Part shown: piece by piece, positions 11,251 to 21,244 of the stretch
Layout: the number at the start of each line of letters is the position of its first letter
Numbering within the stretch: the stretch's first letter is position 1
Assembly (NCBI GenBank): GCA_027257055.1
Contig: JAPVLO010000379.1
Coordinates: 2,082,501-2,146,500, forward strand
DNA length: 64,000 bases
DNA from: Cephalopachus bancanus
Taxonomy: Eukaryota > Chordata > Mammalia > Primates > Tarsiidae
Direction: 5' to 3'
The notes under the pieces: model-generated
Seen by the model: only the letters and a program-made list of their open reading frames with translations
Database searches by the model: none
Told to the model about the DNA's origin: nothing
Made by a program: the position numbers and the translations under genes

Positions 11251-12650
11251 TGCCCCCCTCCAGGAGGGGCCCGCTGGGCAGGGTCCCCACGCCTGGGCTC
11301 CCGGCCCCACCCAGCCCCAGCAGCCGCTCCCAGGACCCCTCCCTCGCGCTGCCGCCGCGGCCACGGTGTGCTCCAGGCTCGCCGCCTGCCACGCCCCCGT
11401 GCAGCCCCCGCTCGGCGGCGCAGAGCCGGGAGGCCCGGCCGCCCAGCCGGGCTGTCAAAGTTGGGAAACTGGAAACAGAAATAAATCCTCAAAGCTGCTC
11501 CGTAGTGGAGGTGGCTGCCGGCAGGCCCCGGCACCCAGCACGCCGCTCCCGGCCCCTGAGCCGCCCCGGCGCCCCGTCAGCGCGCACGTCCACACTCATT
11601 GTGCAGGAAGGGGCGGCAGAGTCCGGGAGCCCCGCGGCCGGCCCGACCCTCCCGCAGGCCGGGCCGGGGCTCCCGCGGCGCCCCCGCCCCCGGCCCGGCC
11701 CATCTCCATGACAACCGCATCCTTCGGATGCGCCCGCCGCCGCGGAGTCGAGCTGGAAACGCAGCTTTGTTCGCAGACCCCGGCGGGCAGAGGGCGGAGG
11801 GGCGCCGCCCCGCGCGCGTGCCCCGGCCCCGGCCCGGCCCGGCCGGCGGGGGGCGGGGTCCGGGCCCGCGGGCCGGGGGCGGCGGCCCGCGGCCCCACTC
11901 ACCGCTCGGTCCCGGCCGCGGGCTCCAGCCCTCACGGCGGCGCCATCCGAGGCCGCGCCGCCCGAGGTCCGCGCCGCCCGTCGGAGCTCCCGCGCCCGCT
12001 CGCGTCCCTGCCGGCTCGGAGCCGCGGCCGTGGGGACGCGGAGCCGGGCGGGGGACGGACGGCGGGAGGCAGGGCCGGGGAGGGCGGGGAGGCGGGCGGA
12101 GCGGGCGGCGCGGGGAGGGCGGGGCGGCGGCGGGCGGCGGGCGCGGGCCCGGAGGGGGCGGCGGCCGTGCGGCCCGGCCGCCCGCGCCGGCGCCCGGCGG
12201 ACCCGGCGCCCAGCCCGGCCGGGGGGGCAGCCTGGCCCCGCGCGGCCCGCGCCGGGCCCTTTAAGGAAGCGGGGGCGGGGCGCTCGCGAGGTCCCGCCCC
12301 TCCCGCCCGCGGGCCCCGCCGCCCCCCGGCCGGCCCGACGCGGCCCCGACCCGGGCCCTCAGCACCCCCAGGCCCCCTCGAGGCGCAGGGGGGTCTTGTC
12401 GCGTGACCCTGCCCTGCGCCCTCCAGCCCTGCCCCCGGGAGCCCCGACGCGGGAGGAGCCGGGAGTGCAGGGGCGGGGCGGGGAGCGAGGCGGAGGGGCT
12501 CGGCGGGGGGACCTGCCGAGACCGCCAGGGACCAGGGACGCGCAGACCCGGGCTCAGGGTGACGAGGGGACTTCCGGACAAGTCGGAGGGGCGGGGAAGA
12601 AGAGAGAAGAGACCCCTCCTCAGGGAGGCGGGCGGCGGGGAGCGGGTCCC
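11250..12650. promoter_or_regulatory. CpG island 1, likely promoter
   Basis: About 1.4 kb of very GC-rich sequence with CpG retained at high density, especially 11,780-12,400. Several Sp1-type GC boxes are visible (GGGCGGGGC near 12,117-12,125 and GGGGCGGGG near 12,471). A TTTAAG element at about 12,259 sits in a position where it could serve a minus-strand start about 30 bases away. The long open frames through it (up to about 400 codons on the plus strand) are composed mostly of A, R, G and P, occur in several frames at once and are CpG-island shadows. The best transcript reading is on the minus strand (see the exon at 11,903-12,230). Confidence 0.8.
11903..12230 (-). other. Candidate non-coding first exon (5' UTR) of an unidentified gene
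   Basis: On the minus strand the sequence CCGGGACCGAGCG is followed at once by GTGAGTGGGG, a near-ideal splice donor (the plus strand reads ACTCAC at 11,897-11,902). Upstream, toward 12,230, the sequence is pure CpG-island 5' UTR-like, with a possible TATA-like TTTAAG on the plus strand at about 12,259. A four-codon upstream frame (ATGGCGCCGCCGTGA) lies just before the donor. The start is a guess from the TATA-like element, and no downstream coding exon was recognised toward coordinate 1. Inference: the first exon of a gene transcribed leftward whose other exons lie outside the window or are too short to see. Confidence 0.4.
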
Positions 12651-13040
12651 GCCAGTGCCAGGGCAGGCAGGCAGACAGGGAAGTCGCGCCGGCCACAGAG
12701 CCGGCTCTGGTCGCGGAGACCGTCGCCTAAGGCGCCTGCCCCCCACGGTCACCCGTGGCTAGCCACGACTTTGCAGCCTGCCTCCCACCCCGGACCACCC
12801 TCTGAAGAAGAGCCGACTAGACTGTGTGCCTGGGCTAGAGACTAAGAAGAACTTCTGGCTGAGGCTTCTGCAGAGCAGGATTGCACCTCTGGGAGAGGTA
12901 ATAAAGGGCCCCGCCCACGGGAATCTAAGCAGACAGGCGGCCGGCGGAGGAGAGGATGGTAAGTTAGGCCCAGTCCCTGGGGAAAGGAAACCCGGTGAGA
13001 GTCCAGCCCTGACACAGGAAGCTGCTTTCTGCCTCTCTCC
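12650..13040. other. Flank of CpG island 1
   Basis: GC content and CpG density fall off here. No exon, repeat or RNA gene was recognised. Confidence 0.4.
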
Positions 13041-13245
13041 TTCCACTGCAGCCTCTAGGGACTGTTCACCACACCCAGCTCCTTCCTATCTCCAGGCCTT
13101 TACATAGGTTTCACACTCTGCCTGGCAGGGCCTTGGTCCGACTGTGCTCAGTTAACTCCTATTCAACCCTCAGATCCCTGCTTAAATGTCCCTTTCTCCA
13201 TGAAACCTTCTCTGACCTTTTTACCCGTTCACACAGATAGTTAGA
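13040..13245 (+). repeat. L2 LINE 3' fragment
   Basis: Sense L2 landmarks: CAGGCCTTTACATAGGTTTC, ACTCTGCCTGGCAGGGCCTT, CAACCCTCAGATCCCTGCTT and ACCTTCTCTGACCTTTTTAC. Confidence 0.75.
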
Positions 13246-13394
13246 GACTCTTCTTAGGGAGCAGGAAGAGGGTTTTCTGACCTATGGGGTGTCTGACCTA
13301 TGAGGGGCAGCAGTAACTGGAGGCGGGGGGTCTGAGCCTAAATGTCCCTTTCTTCAAGCTTGAAAATAGCTGGAGCTGGGGCTTCATCAACTAC

Positions 13395-13600
13395 TGTGAC
13401 ACCTCTGCTATCAACCGTGCATCTACCATGTGCTGGAGTTCCCACTAAGTGCTCTTCCATTCCCTCAAAACAATTTTACAACCCATTCTACAGATGAGAA
13501 AACCGAAGCTCCCAGACCATAAGTCATTTGCTCAAGGCCCCAGGAGGCCTGAACCTGTGTCCACAGCAGGCCAGTCGAGAGGACACTCAGACCACACCCC
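13395..13600 (+). repeat. MIR SINE
   Basis: Contains ATCTACCATGTGCTGGAGTT, AACAATTTTACAACCCATTC, TACAGATGAGAAAACCGAAG and CATTTGCTCAAGG, the standard order of a MIR or MIRb 3' half. Confidence 0.7.
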
Positions 13601-13685
13601 TTCACTGTCCATCAAACCCTAGGACACTACCCCAGAACCCAGAAACAAGGGAGCCACACGAGGAAGAGGGGCAGGTGCCCAAGAT

Positions 13686-13978
13686 CTTTTTTTATTTTTA
13701 TTTTTTAGAGACAGAGTCTTGCTCCAGTGCCCAGGCTGGAGTACCATGGCACAATCATGGCTCACCGCAGCCTCAGACTCTTTGTCTCAAGCCATCCTCT
13801 CATCTCAGTCTTTAAAGTAGTAGCTGGAACTACAGGTGTGTGCCACCACACCCAGCTATTTTTTTTTTTTTTTTGGTAGAGGCAAGTTTCACTATGCTGC
13901 CTAGCTTGGTCTTGAACTCCTGACTTCAAGCGATCCTCCCAACTCAGCCTCCCAAAGTGCTGGGATTACAGGCGCCCT
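13686..13978 (-). repeat. AluJ-like SINE, antisense
   Basis: Runs from a T-rich stretch through AGAGACAGAGTCTTGCTCCA to GCTGGGATTACAGGCGCCC, the reverse complement of a dimeric Alu. It is diverged and lacks the local young-type features. The last bases of the Alu head are missing. Confidence 0.93.
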
Positions 13979-14184
13979 CCTGCCTCCCAGATCCCCCACA
14001 CCTGTCCTGAACTGTGTCATTTCTGCCCGCCCATTTCAGATGGACACTGAGCCCCCTGAAGGCGAGGTCTGCCTGTCACATGTATCCTCAGCCCACGCCA
14101 CACAGGGCGAGTAAGTTCCTGGAAGGAAAGAACAGGGAAGGGAGTGGTGGCTCGGCTGGCTTTCCACTTAGCCTGGCCGGCCGT

Positions 14185-14420
14185 GGCAGACCTCATCTCT
14201 GCCGGCACCTGCCTGCGCCGTCTGCAGCTCTGGGAGGCGGCTGCAGGAGCCAGGAGCCCCGGGTTCCAGTCCGGCCGCTGCCCTTCCTCGCTGCGCAGCC
14301 GGGGGCCACTGTGCCCTTCCTGAACCTTTTCCCCCTCTGTCGAGTGGAACTAGCCCAAGGGGCTCAGAGGGCTGTCTCGAGGCCACCAGCGGGCTCCGTG
14401 CCCGAGAGCTTCAGGTGCCA
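14185..14420 (+). repeat. MIR SINE
   Basis: The order CAGGAGCCCCGGGTTCCAGT, CTTCCTGAACCTTTTCCCCC, TCTGTCGAGTGGAA and GGGGCTCAGAGGG follows MIR. It is unusually CpG-rich for a MIR. Confidence 0.5.
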
Positions 14421-15850
14421 TGGGCACAGCCGAGAGGATTATTGCTATTTTTCCTTGTAGCTACTTGTGCCCATTGAAAGACAGCAAGGCTGACGTTCCG
14501 GTCCCAAGCCACCAAAATACCCCATGTTCCCAGCATCTCTCCAGGGAAAGGAGAATCGGCAGCTTCTCCCTGCTGCTCCAGGTGACCTCCCTTCCTCCCC
14601 GGCCTGCCTCCTCGCCCTCAGGGTCTCACAGGAAGGCAGAGACTGAAGGCGGGACCAAAGGCCCCCACACACCGAGGGCAGTCCCCGGTGCATCGCCTGG
14701 CCCTTGGCTGGCCCCAGGAGCGCACAAGAGGTATGGGGGGCAGGGCCAGCTCCCAGCCCGCGGAGCCCACCACAGCCCCTCCACAGTGGGCCTTCGCCTG
14801 ACCTCCTGCCTCCCAGGCCCAGGCAGGCTTCCGGCTCTTCCTCGTCCCAAGCGGAGGGGTGGAGGGCCCCCTGGGAGGAGGACAGGCCAGAAGCTGAGAC
14901 CCGCCAACAGGAGAAGCTCATTTGGGGGCAAAGGGGCCAGAGGAGGCTTGGCTCAGGGGGACCCTAAAACACCCAGTTCTCCCGTCTTCCAGCTGGGAGA
15001 CTGAGGCCTGGGCAGGGGAGGCCGGGGAGGTACTCCCCAAGGACAGTCCTAGAGTGCTCCCAGCCCTGCTCCCTCCCGTTCCTGCCCCCAGGACCCCCGC
15101 AGCTCCCCAGATAAAGGCCCCAACTCACCTCTTCTGTGTCCTCTCCTGACACTTCCCACCTCCAGATTGATGTTCTAGGACCCCTCTAACCCTCACACCC
15201 CCCCTACCCATTTCCAGGGGCCTCACATTGCTCACCCAAGTCCCCTGTCTGGGACACTGTCGCCCTCACCCACCTCATCTGGCTAATTCCTCTCGTCCCT
15301 CTGATGGCTGTCTCGTTTCTCTACCGATTACGGCAGTGTTCCTTGAAAGTACTGTCCATGGTGGCTGTCTCCAGGCCTCTTCCAAGTCCTTTGGCTCTTG
15401 CGGAAACCGCAGTTCAGCTATCGCCCCACCCACCCACACTCCACCGACATCACTCATCAAAGTCAGCAGCATAACTGCTGAGTACAGATGTGCAGGTTGG
15501 ACACTGCGCAAGGGCACCCAGGGTGCACAAAGGTGAAGAGGGAGCTGAAACCCGGCCTGCTCTCCTCACCATGCTGTGCGCCCAGGACAAGGCTGCCTCT
15601 GCCAGGGAAGGGACACCTTTCTCTTGACACCAAGATGCCTGTCTTCTGCGTGACTGTGAAGCCAAGACCCGCTGGAACAGCCACCGCTCTTTGATGTCTG
15701 AACGAGGTGCCGACTGTGGCCTGGCCCTCAGTGACTGCCACAACGCCTAAGCCAAAAGTGAACTCACAGGCCCCGCCTTAATCGACCAGCAGCATGCGAC
15801 ACGCTGGTCATCCCCTCCTGGAAGTCCGTCTTCCCGACTCCCAGCCGCCT
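14420..15850. other. Unannotated GC-rich stretch
   Basis: No repeat, exon or RNA was recognised. Open frames of 100-200 codons on both strands have no family resemblance that I recognise and no supporting splice sites. Confidence 0.4.
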
Positions 15851-16279
15851 TGCCGCCACTCCCGCCTCCCTGCAGGGCTTCCCATCTCCTTCGGGGGCTT
15901 CTCCGCCCCTCTGTGACCCCCACATGCCAGAGCTGGCTCAGGCCTTGGTGCTCTCTGCCACGCCCTCACGGGGTGACCTCCCCGGGCCTTGAAGGCCAGC
16001 CAAAGCCTGGTGACTCTGGGTGTGGCCCTCCAGCCTGGCCCTTTCCGAGGTCAGCCCCAGACACCAAGGGTTCACCTGAAGTCACCACCAGGATGTCCCA
16101 GGAACGGCCCCTGGCAGCCCCACCCACACGGAGCCCCTGCTTCCCTGGGCAGAGAACATCACAGCCATCCGCCCATTGGCTCGGGGCAAAAACTGGGGGG
16201 CCGGCCTTCCCTCCGTTCACTCACACCCCACGTCCGGTCCTGCCAGAGTCGCCTCCAAGCCGTGTCCGTGTTGGCCTGC

Positions 16280-16950
16280 TCTCCTCACCATGCTGTGAGC
16301 TCCTCTGCCACCACCCGAGCCCCCACCCTCTCAGCTGGATCGCTCTGCAGCCTCCTTGCCAGGCCTTCTGCTCCAGGCCCTCCGCCCCTGCCCGGCCTCA
16401 CCACTGGCATTCCCGGCACAGCAGCCGAAGGGATCCTGCCAGTGAAAGTCAGGTTACTGCCTCGCTCAAAATCTTCACAGGTCTCCCAGGTACCTCGGAG
16501 TCACGCGAAGTCAAGTCTGTGCGGTGCCACAAGGTCCCACAAGATCCGGCCCCGACACTTCCTGGCCCTCACTCCCCTGCAGACACGCCAGCCTCCTCAT
16601 TGGTCCTCTAATGCCCCAGACACGCTCAGCTCAGGGCCTTGGCACAGGCTGTCTCTCGGCCTGAAACCCTCCTCCCCCAGGTGTCTGCAAGGCCTGGCCC
16701 TCGCTCCTTCAGCCTCTGATCCACGTCACCTTTCCTGGCCTCTCTGCCCAAAATACTGCCCCTCCCTCACCCAATCTCCCACTCCCTTTCTTTTCCTCCA
16801 TGACACGTGTTTACATAAACATGTCTGGTTTATGGGGTTATCCTGCCTCCCCCCCCCACCAGGCCATAGGCCCCACGAGGGTAGGACTTTGTCCTTTCCT
16901 CTGTATCCCCAGGGCTGGCCCACCGTAGGCCCTCGGTCAGGCTCTCAGAT
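16280..16950 (+). repeat. L2 LINE 3' end
   Basis: Sense L2 landmarks in full order: AAGTCAGGTTACTGCCTCGC, AAAATCTTCACAGGTCTCCC, CAGGGCCTTGGCACAGGCTG, CACGTCACCTTTCCTGGCC, TTTACATAAACATGTCTGG, CCCCACGAGGGTAGGACTTT and TATCCCCAGGGCTGGCCCAC. This explains the long plus-strand frames across this stretch, which are not a gene. Confidence 0.85.
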
Positions 16951-18000
16951 CGTGACCCTCAACAGAGCGGATCGCTGCAGACCCTGGTGTGTGTGAAACA
17001 CACAGATCAAACGGGGGTGTGCTGTGACCCGGCTGGGAGTGGGGGCCTCTTCAGCCAGGAGTCCGGGAAGGCCTCTCCGAAGGGGTGCCACAGGCCGGGC
17101 CGGCACCCCTGGTTCACAAAGCGCCGCAGTCTGTCCCCATCACAGCACGTCACGCCGGGGGGCTCCCGTCTGGACGCGAGGCGCTGCAAGGCCAAGGACC
17201 TTTGTCACACCTCCCTGAGTCCCTGGCTCCTCCTGGAGCCAGGGCCGGCATGGGCAGCACCCAAAAGGTGACAAACCAAAGAACGAATGAATGAGTGGCC
17301 AGGGATAGATCCACACATGGGCCACCACGCTGACGGGACCCCGCAGGAACACCGTGCAGTCAGGAGCTGGGGCAGGGGCCGTGCAGTCCTGGGGTGGAGT
17401 CCTGGGGGCCCAGGGCCTGGTCTGTAAATGAGGCAGCATCACTCCTGTGTTCGCCAGGAGGGGGTGGGAGAAGGAAAGACCGCTCTCACCGCCAGCTCCC
17501 GCCCAGAGGGCCAGCCAGGCGAGGCAAGGCAACTGTCCCCCAGAGGACAGCAAGGCCACGGGCAGGAGAAAAGGGAGACCACTCCAGCTTCCCCCTCCCC
17601 CAGCAAACACGAGGCTGCCAGCAGCCGTCAGAGCTGTGGACAAAGCCCCGCAGGGAGTGCCAGGGACTTGCAGTGCCCAGGACCAGGCTGCCGCGGGCCG
17701 GGTGCAGGCCAGGCCGGCCCAGAGCTGCATCTGAGGGCCTTTGTGGGCCTCCGGGAGCCCGGCCAGGCAATGCCAGGAACTGGCCGAGGCCGAATGGGAT
17801 GGGCGCTTTGCGGTTTCCAGAGGTCCAGCTGGCCGCCCGGGCCTGGGTTGTGGGGGGCTTAAGGGAGCACCCTCTTCCGCCCTCCCAGCCCCAACCTTGG
17901 GGAGGACCTCGCAGCGGCTGGGTTAGAGTGGCCAGCAGGACCCAACCTGTTCCTGAGGCCAAGGGGGGATGGGCTCTGCTGGGCAGGGTTGAGGCTGACC
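16950..18000. other. Unannotated stretch left of CpG island 2
   Basis: No repeat or exon was recognised. Long open frames on both strands (to about 340-375 codons) continue into the CpG island and reflect base composition. No start codon has a convincing context followed by a protein-like segment. Confidence 0.4.
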
Positions 18001-18140
18001 CCCCACCCCCGCGCTCCCCGCAAGAGAGCCCTGCGGGAGAGAGGAGGACGAGCCTTTCTGCGAAGCGGAGGGCGCGGGACGTGTCCAGTCCTGCCCGCGA
18101 GGGCGAGCCGAGGCGGGGAGGCCAGCCCAGGCGCCCTCGG

Positions 18141-18155
18141 CCGCCCTCTGCTGGC
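18141..18155 (-). promoter_or_regulatory. CTCF-type core motif
   Basis: The plus strand reads CCGCCCTCTGCTGGCC; the minus strand therefore reads CCAGCAGAGGGCGG, an exact fit to the core consensus CCASYAGRKGGCR. Identified by eye only. Confidence 0.65.
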
Positions 18156-18295
18156 CGGACGCGGAAGCGACCGCGCGTCCGCCCCACGGGGCCAGCGGCG
18201 GCGTCCCCCTGCCGCAGCCCCAGGGCCGGCCGCGTCCCGAGGCCCAGCCGCAGGCACCCGATGGCCGGGCCCGGGCTGGGACTCTCGCCCGTCCC

Positions 18296-18460
18296 GGAAG
18301 GCCCAACCCGAGGACGTCCGGACTCCGCCCGCGCGGTCTGCGAAGGCCACGCTCTTACACGACTCGGACGGAAAGCTGGCTCCCCTGACGACCCGTGGCG
18401 ACCCAGGCCCCGTCGTCCTTGAGCCGGAGGCCACACGGAATCGAGGGCGGCGCGATCCGC
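18296..18460 (+). repeat. Locally duplicated segment, CpG-rich copy
   Basis: This segment aligns collinearly with 19,374-19,540 over about 165 bases. Shared landmarks are GAAGGCCAC, TACAC, GGACGGAAA, CCAGGCCCC, CCTTGAGCC, GAGGCC, CAC-GAAT and GAGGGC, in the same order and nearly the same spacing. Many differences are CpG here against TpG or CpA in the other copy. I do not recognise the segment as a known dispersed repeat. Confidence 0.75.
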
Positions 18461-18572
18461 GTCCCCACCGTGGCAGGGAAGGCAGGGGTCAGACTGGCCG
18501 GGGTCCGACGGGCCTCGCAGCCCAAGCCCTCCCCACGCCGAAGTCCCGCCACGGGGCTCTTCTGGGGTTGCG

Positions 18573-18586
18573 GCGCCACCTGCTGG
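18573..18586 (-). promoter_or_regulatory. CTCF-type core motif
   Basis: The plus strand reads GCGCCACCTGCTGG; the minus strand reads CCAGCAGGTGGCGC, an exact fit to CCASYAGRKGGCR. It is 430 bases from the first motif and in the same orientation. Confidence 0.65.
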
Positions 18587-18689
18587 TGTGTGTGGGAACT
18601 GCGCCTGCGCCACCAGGCGGCACCCCTGGTTAGGCGAGAACGCGATGGCGAGGGTAGCAGTGGCTGGTTGCTGGGAAGGGTGTCCTGTG

Positions 18690-18885
18690 AGCCGGGTTCG
18701 TGCAAGTTCTTGGCACGCATTCTCATTTCATCCTCACGACCGCCCTGTGAGGTGGACACCATTCGTTCCATCTGACCTGTGAGGACGCTGTAGCTCAGAA
18801 AGTCAAGCGACTTATCCCAGGACACAGCTCCGGGGGTGGTAGCTCAGACTCCTCGTCCTGGCGTTCCCGGTGTTCGCTTCAGCTG
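18690..18885 (+). repeat. MIR SINE
   Basis: Sense MIR words: CTTGGCACGCATTCTCATTT, CATCCTCACGACCGCCCTGT, GAGGTGGACACCATT, CTGTGAGGACGCTGTAGCTC, AGAAAGTCAAGCGACTTATC and CAGGACACAGCTCC. Confidence 0.85.
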
Positions 18886-19014
18886 GGTCTTCTGCCTGCA
18901 CCGGGGGCATGTCGAGGTGGAGCCCGGAAATGAGCTCTCGAGGGGAGCTCTCCCGTTCCCATGACCCACCCCAAGCTTGGGCATATCCACCTCGGGTCCT
19001 GCCCTGCCAGGGCA

Positions 19015-19145
19015 GGGTCCTTCTGTCTGTCTGCCCCACTGGTGTCCGTGCCCTTCTTCCCTGACGGCTCAGAGCTCCTCGAGGGCAGGGCCAAGGCAAG
19101 TCTGCCTTCGTGCCCACCCACATCCAGTCCCGAGGAATGAGTGCC
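19015..19145 (+). repeat. L2 LINE 3' terminal fragment
   Basis: Contains CAGAGCTCCTCGAGGGCAGG and neighbouring phrases matching the end of L2 (where GAATGTAAGCTCCATGAGGG is expected). It is short and diverged. Confidence 0.55.
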
Positions 19146-19373
19146 ATCCGTTTGCTCGGCCCCTCTCACCTGGGATGCCCGCTGAGGCCTCACACCCCAC
19201 ACGTCGGCAGGTCCTCCCGGGCCCCTCACACCCCAGCTCGGGAGCTCAGAGAGGCTCATTGTAAGTGGTGGCTGGTGACAGAAACCACCTAAGATGGACT
19301 TCAGTTCAGGGGGCTCCCGTGGACAAGTCAGTTCAGGAGCGGGTCCAGCTTGAGGATCCAGCTTCACCCATCC

Positions 19374-19540
19374 TGAAAGGTCTAGCCTGAGGATGTCCCC
19401 ACCTCTGCTCAGGCCATCTGTGAAGGCCACACTCCTACACAATTTGGACGGAAAACACAATTTGGACTCCTTTCCTGAAGACCCTATGGTGATCCAGGCC
19501 CCTTTTCCTTGAGCCAGAGGCCCCACAGAATTGAGGGCAG
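19374..19540 (+). repeat. Locally duplicated segment, CpG-depleted copy
   Basis: Partner of 18,296-18,460. It carries an extra internal duplication: the 12-mer CACAATTTGGAC occurs at 19,437 and again at 19,456, and the second instance is absent from the CpG-rich copy. Substitutions from the partner are dominated by CpG to TpG or CpA, as expected if this copy has been methylated in the germline and the other has not. Confidence 0.75.
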
Positions 19541-19629
19541 TTCAGGTCCAGGTCGCAAAGTGATCACTCTCCATGTCCAGAGCCCAGGATTCTGCTGCAT
19601 GGGCTCTTCCAACAAAAGGACAAGCGACA

Positions 19630-19900
19630 GCCGGGCTCGGTGGCTCAGCCTGTAATCCTGCGCTTTGGGAGGCTGAGGGGAGTGGATTGCCTGAGCCCGT
19701 GGGTTCGAGACCCGCCTGGGCAACTTGGCGAGACCTCATCTCTATAATAAATCAAAAAATTAACCGGGCATGGTAGTGCGCGCCTGTAGTTCCAGCTACT
19801 TGGAAGGCTGAGGTGGGAGGATCGCCGGAGCCCAGCAGGTCGAGAGCGGCCACTGCACTCCAGTCTGGATGACAGAGTGAGACTCCAACTCAAAAAAAAA
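19630..19900 (+). repeat. Alu SINE, young local type, with TSD
   Basis: Starts GCCGGGCTCGGTGGCTCAGC and ends GACTCCAACTC plus poly-A. The duplication AAGGACAAGCGAC (19,616-19,628) is matched by AAGGATGCGCGAC after the tail. Confidence 0.95.
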
Positions 19901-20229
19901 AGGATGCGCGACCAGGGCAGCTCTGAGCTTATGACCCAATCTGTGGGAAGAGGTCTTCCCATCCCAACAGCAAGCACAGTAGAAGCAGGAGCCTTAGGAC
20001 TCAGTGTCCCGGCCTCACCCGGCACCGAGCCTACAGTCGCTGCCACCTGGAAGTACAGTCAGCCCAGCCCACCCTCAAGGACCGATGGGGGGGCGGGGGC
20101 ATGTCCCAAAGGAAAACAGCTGCACAGCAAACAGCTCTCACGTCCACAACCCCTAGCCATGCCAGACCCGTCTTTTCTTGACCCTACCCCATTTTTAGGT
20201 TTGGCGACTCCTTCCCACCTTGCATAACT

Positions 20230-21240
20230 TCCTTCCTTCGTTGATTCAACAAATATATATTGAGCCCCACGTGTACCAAGCACTGTTCCAGGTGAATCGT
20301 ATCAGTTTCCAGAAAAGCTGAAAATCCGTGCACCCCTAAATCACACTTCCAATGGGGATAGGAGGAGAGAAGAAACAATAAACATAATAAATAACAGACT
20401 ATCATAGACGGTGACAGGGCAACTAGGGCCTCGGAAAGGGGATGAGGAGGGAGGGGTTGCAAGCTCAAATCGAGTGTCACGGGTGGACACCTCGAAAAAG
20501 TGACTTGGAGCAGAGACAAGAAAGAAGTGAGAGAATTTGTCATGCAGCTGTGGCAGAGGAGAGCTCCAGGGAGGAAGAACCGCCGGGCAGAGGCCCCTGA
20601 GGTGGGAGAGTGCTGGGCACGTGCACGAAACAAGGGAAGCAGAGGGAGCAAGGGAAGGACGGAGGGGACAAGGGCAGAGAGGGGGAAGGGCCAGACGCGG
20701 AGGGCCTTGTAGGCCTTTGTCGGGACCTTGGCTTGGCTCTTAGTGACATGAAGAGCCACCAAAGGTTTGAGGCAGAGAGGCGGCCTGATCTGACTGATGT
20801 TTCTGAAGGACCCCTCTGGCTCCGTGTCTGGGAGGGGCTGAAGGGGTTGGGGCTGAAGCCCGTAGGAGGCCGCCGAGCCACTTAGTCAGAGACGGCAGAG
20901 GCAGACAGAAGAGTCTGGACAGAGGTGCTCACGCGGGGTGAGAGGGTGAGGAAGCCATAGGAGTGGAGAGGGGCATGTCGCAGGACCGAGAACAGAGCCC
21001 TGCAACCCTCCCACCACAAGATCTGGGGGAAGGAGCAAGGGGAGAAACAAGAGGGGACGGAGAAGGAGGCTCCAAGAGGTGGAGGTGGACCGCTGATATG
21101 CCGAGTGGAGGAACCATCACGGGGCCAGGGGCGGGGGGACAATCTGACAGAGCCAGAACTGAAACTGACCGTTGGATTTAGCAACATGGACGCCTTGACA
21201 AGAGCGGCTTCAGTGGGAAGGACCGGAGAGAAGCCAACAA
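20230..21240 (-). repeat. L2 LINE, long antisense copy
   Basis: Reads as the reverse complement of L2 from its terminus inward: GATTCAACAAATATATATTG, ACCAAGCACTGTTCCAGGTG, AACAATAAACATAATAAATA, GAGGCCCCTGAGGTGGGAGA, AGGGCCTTGTAGGCCTTTGT, GACCTTGGCTTGGCTC, AGCCACCAAAGGTTTGAGGC, TGATCTGACTGATGTTTCTG and finally ACCGTTGGATTTAGCAACAT. About 1 kb of contiguous fossil LINE, which explains the open frames on both strands here. Confidence 0.8.
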
Positions 21241-21244
21241 CAGC

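Larger units (their letters stand above)
18000..18650. promoter_or_regulatory. CpG island 2
   Basis: A short island with high CpG density. It contains two CTCF-type core motifs on the minus strand (18,143-18,155 and 18,573-18,586) and an NRF1-like run (CTGCGCCTGCGCC) near 18,598-18,610. Part of it (18,296-18,460) is duplicated at 19,374-19,540. A short ATG frame begins near 18,645 but runs into a MIR and is not a convincing gene. It could be a promoter or an insulator; the CTCF-type motifs favour the latter. Confidence 0.65.

Noticed and set aside
10938..11534. Minus-strand acceptor TTTATTTCTGTTTCCAG near 11,471-11,487 followed by an open frame
   Set aside because: The acceptor is reasonable, but the frame after it is CpG-island composition with no recognisable protein, and no donor could be paired with it confidently. 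Left out as a gene.
11195..12406. 403-codon plus-strand open frame
   Set aside because: It spans CpG island 1, is made mostly of A, R, G and P, begins at a non-ATG codon or in Alu-like low-information sequence, and several other frames on both strands are equally open. No family resemblance is visible.
14378..14392. CCACCAGCGGGCTC as a CTCF-type site
   Set aside because: Two mismatches in the core.
15850..16996. Frames of 253 and 335 codons on the plus strand
   Set aside because: The right half is a recognisable sense L2 3' end. The two frames overlap in different phases and have no conserved domain.
17394..18613. 342-codon plus-strand and 375-codon minus-strand frames
   Set aside because: They overlap each other across CpG island 2 with R/P/G-rich shadows. 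No initiation context, domain or splice support.
18610..18622. Plus-strand CCACCAGGCGGCA as a third CTCF-type site in CpG island 2
   Set aside because: One key base differs from the core (C where G/T is expected), so I did not call it. It could still be weak.
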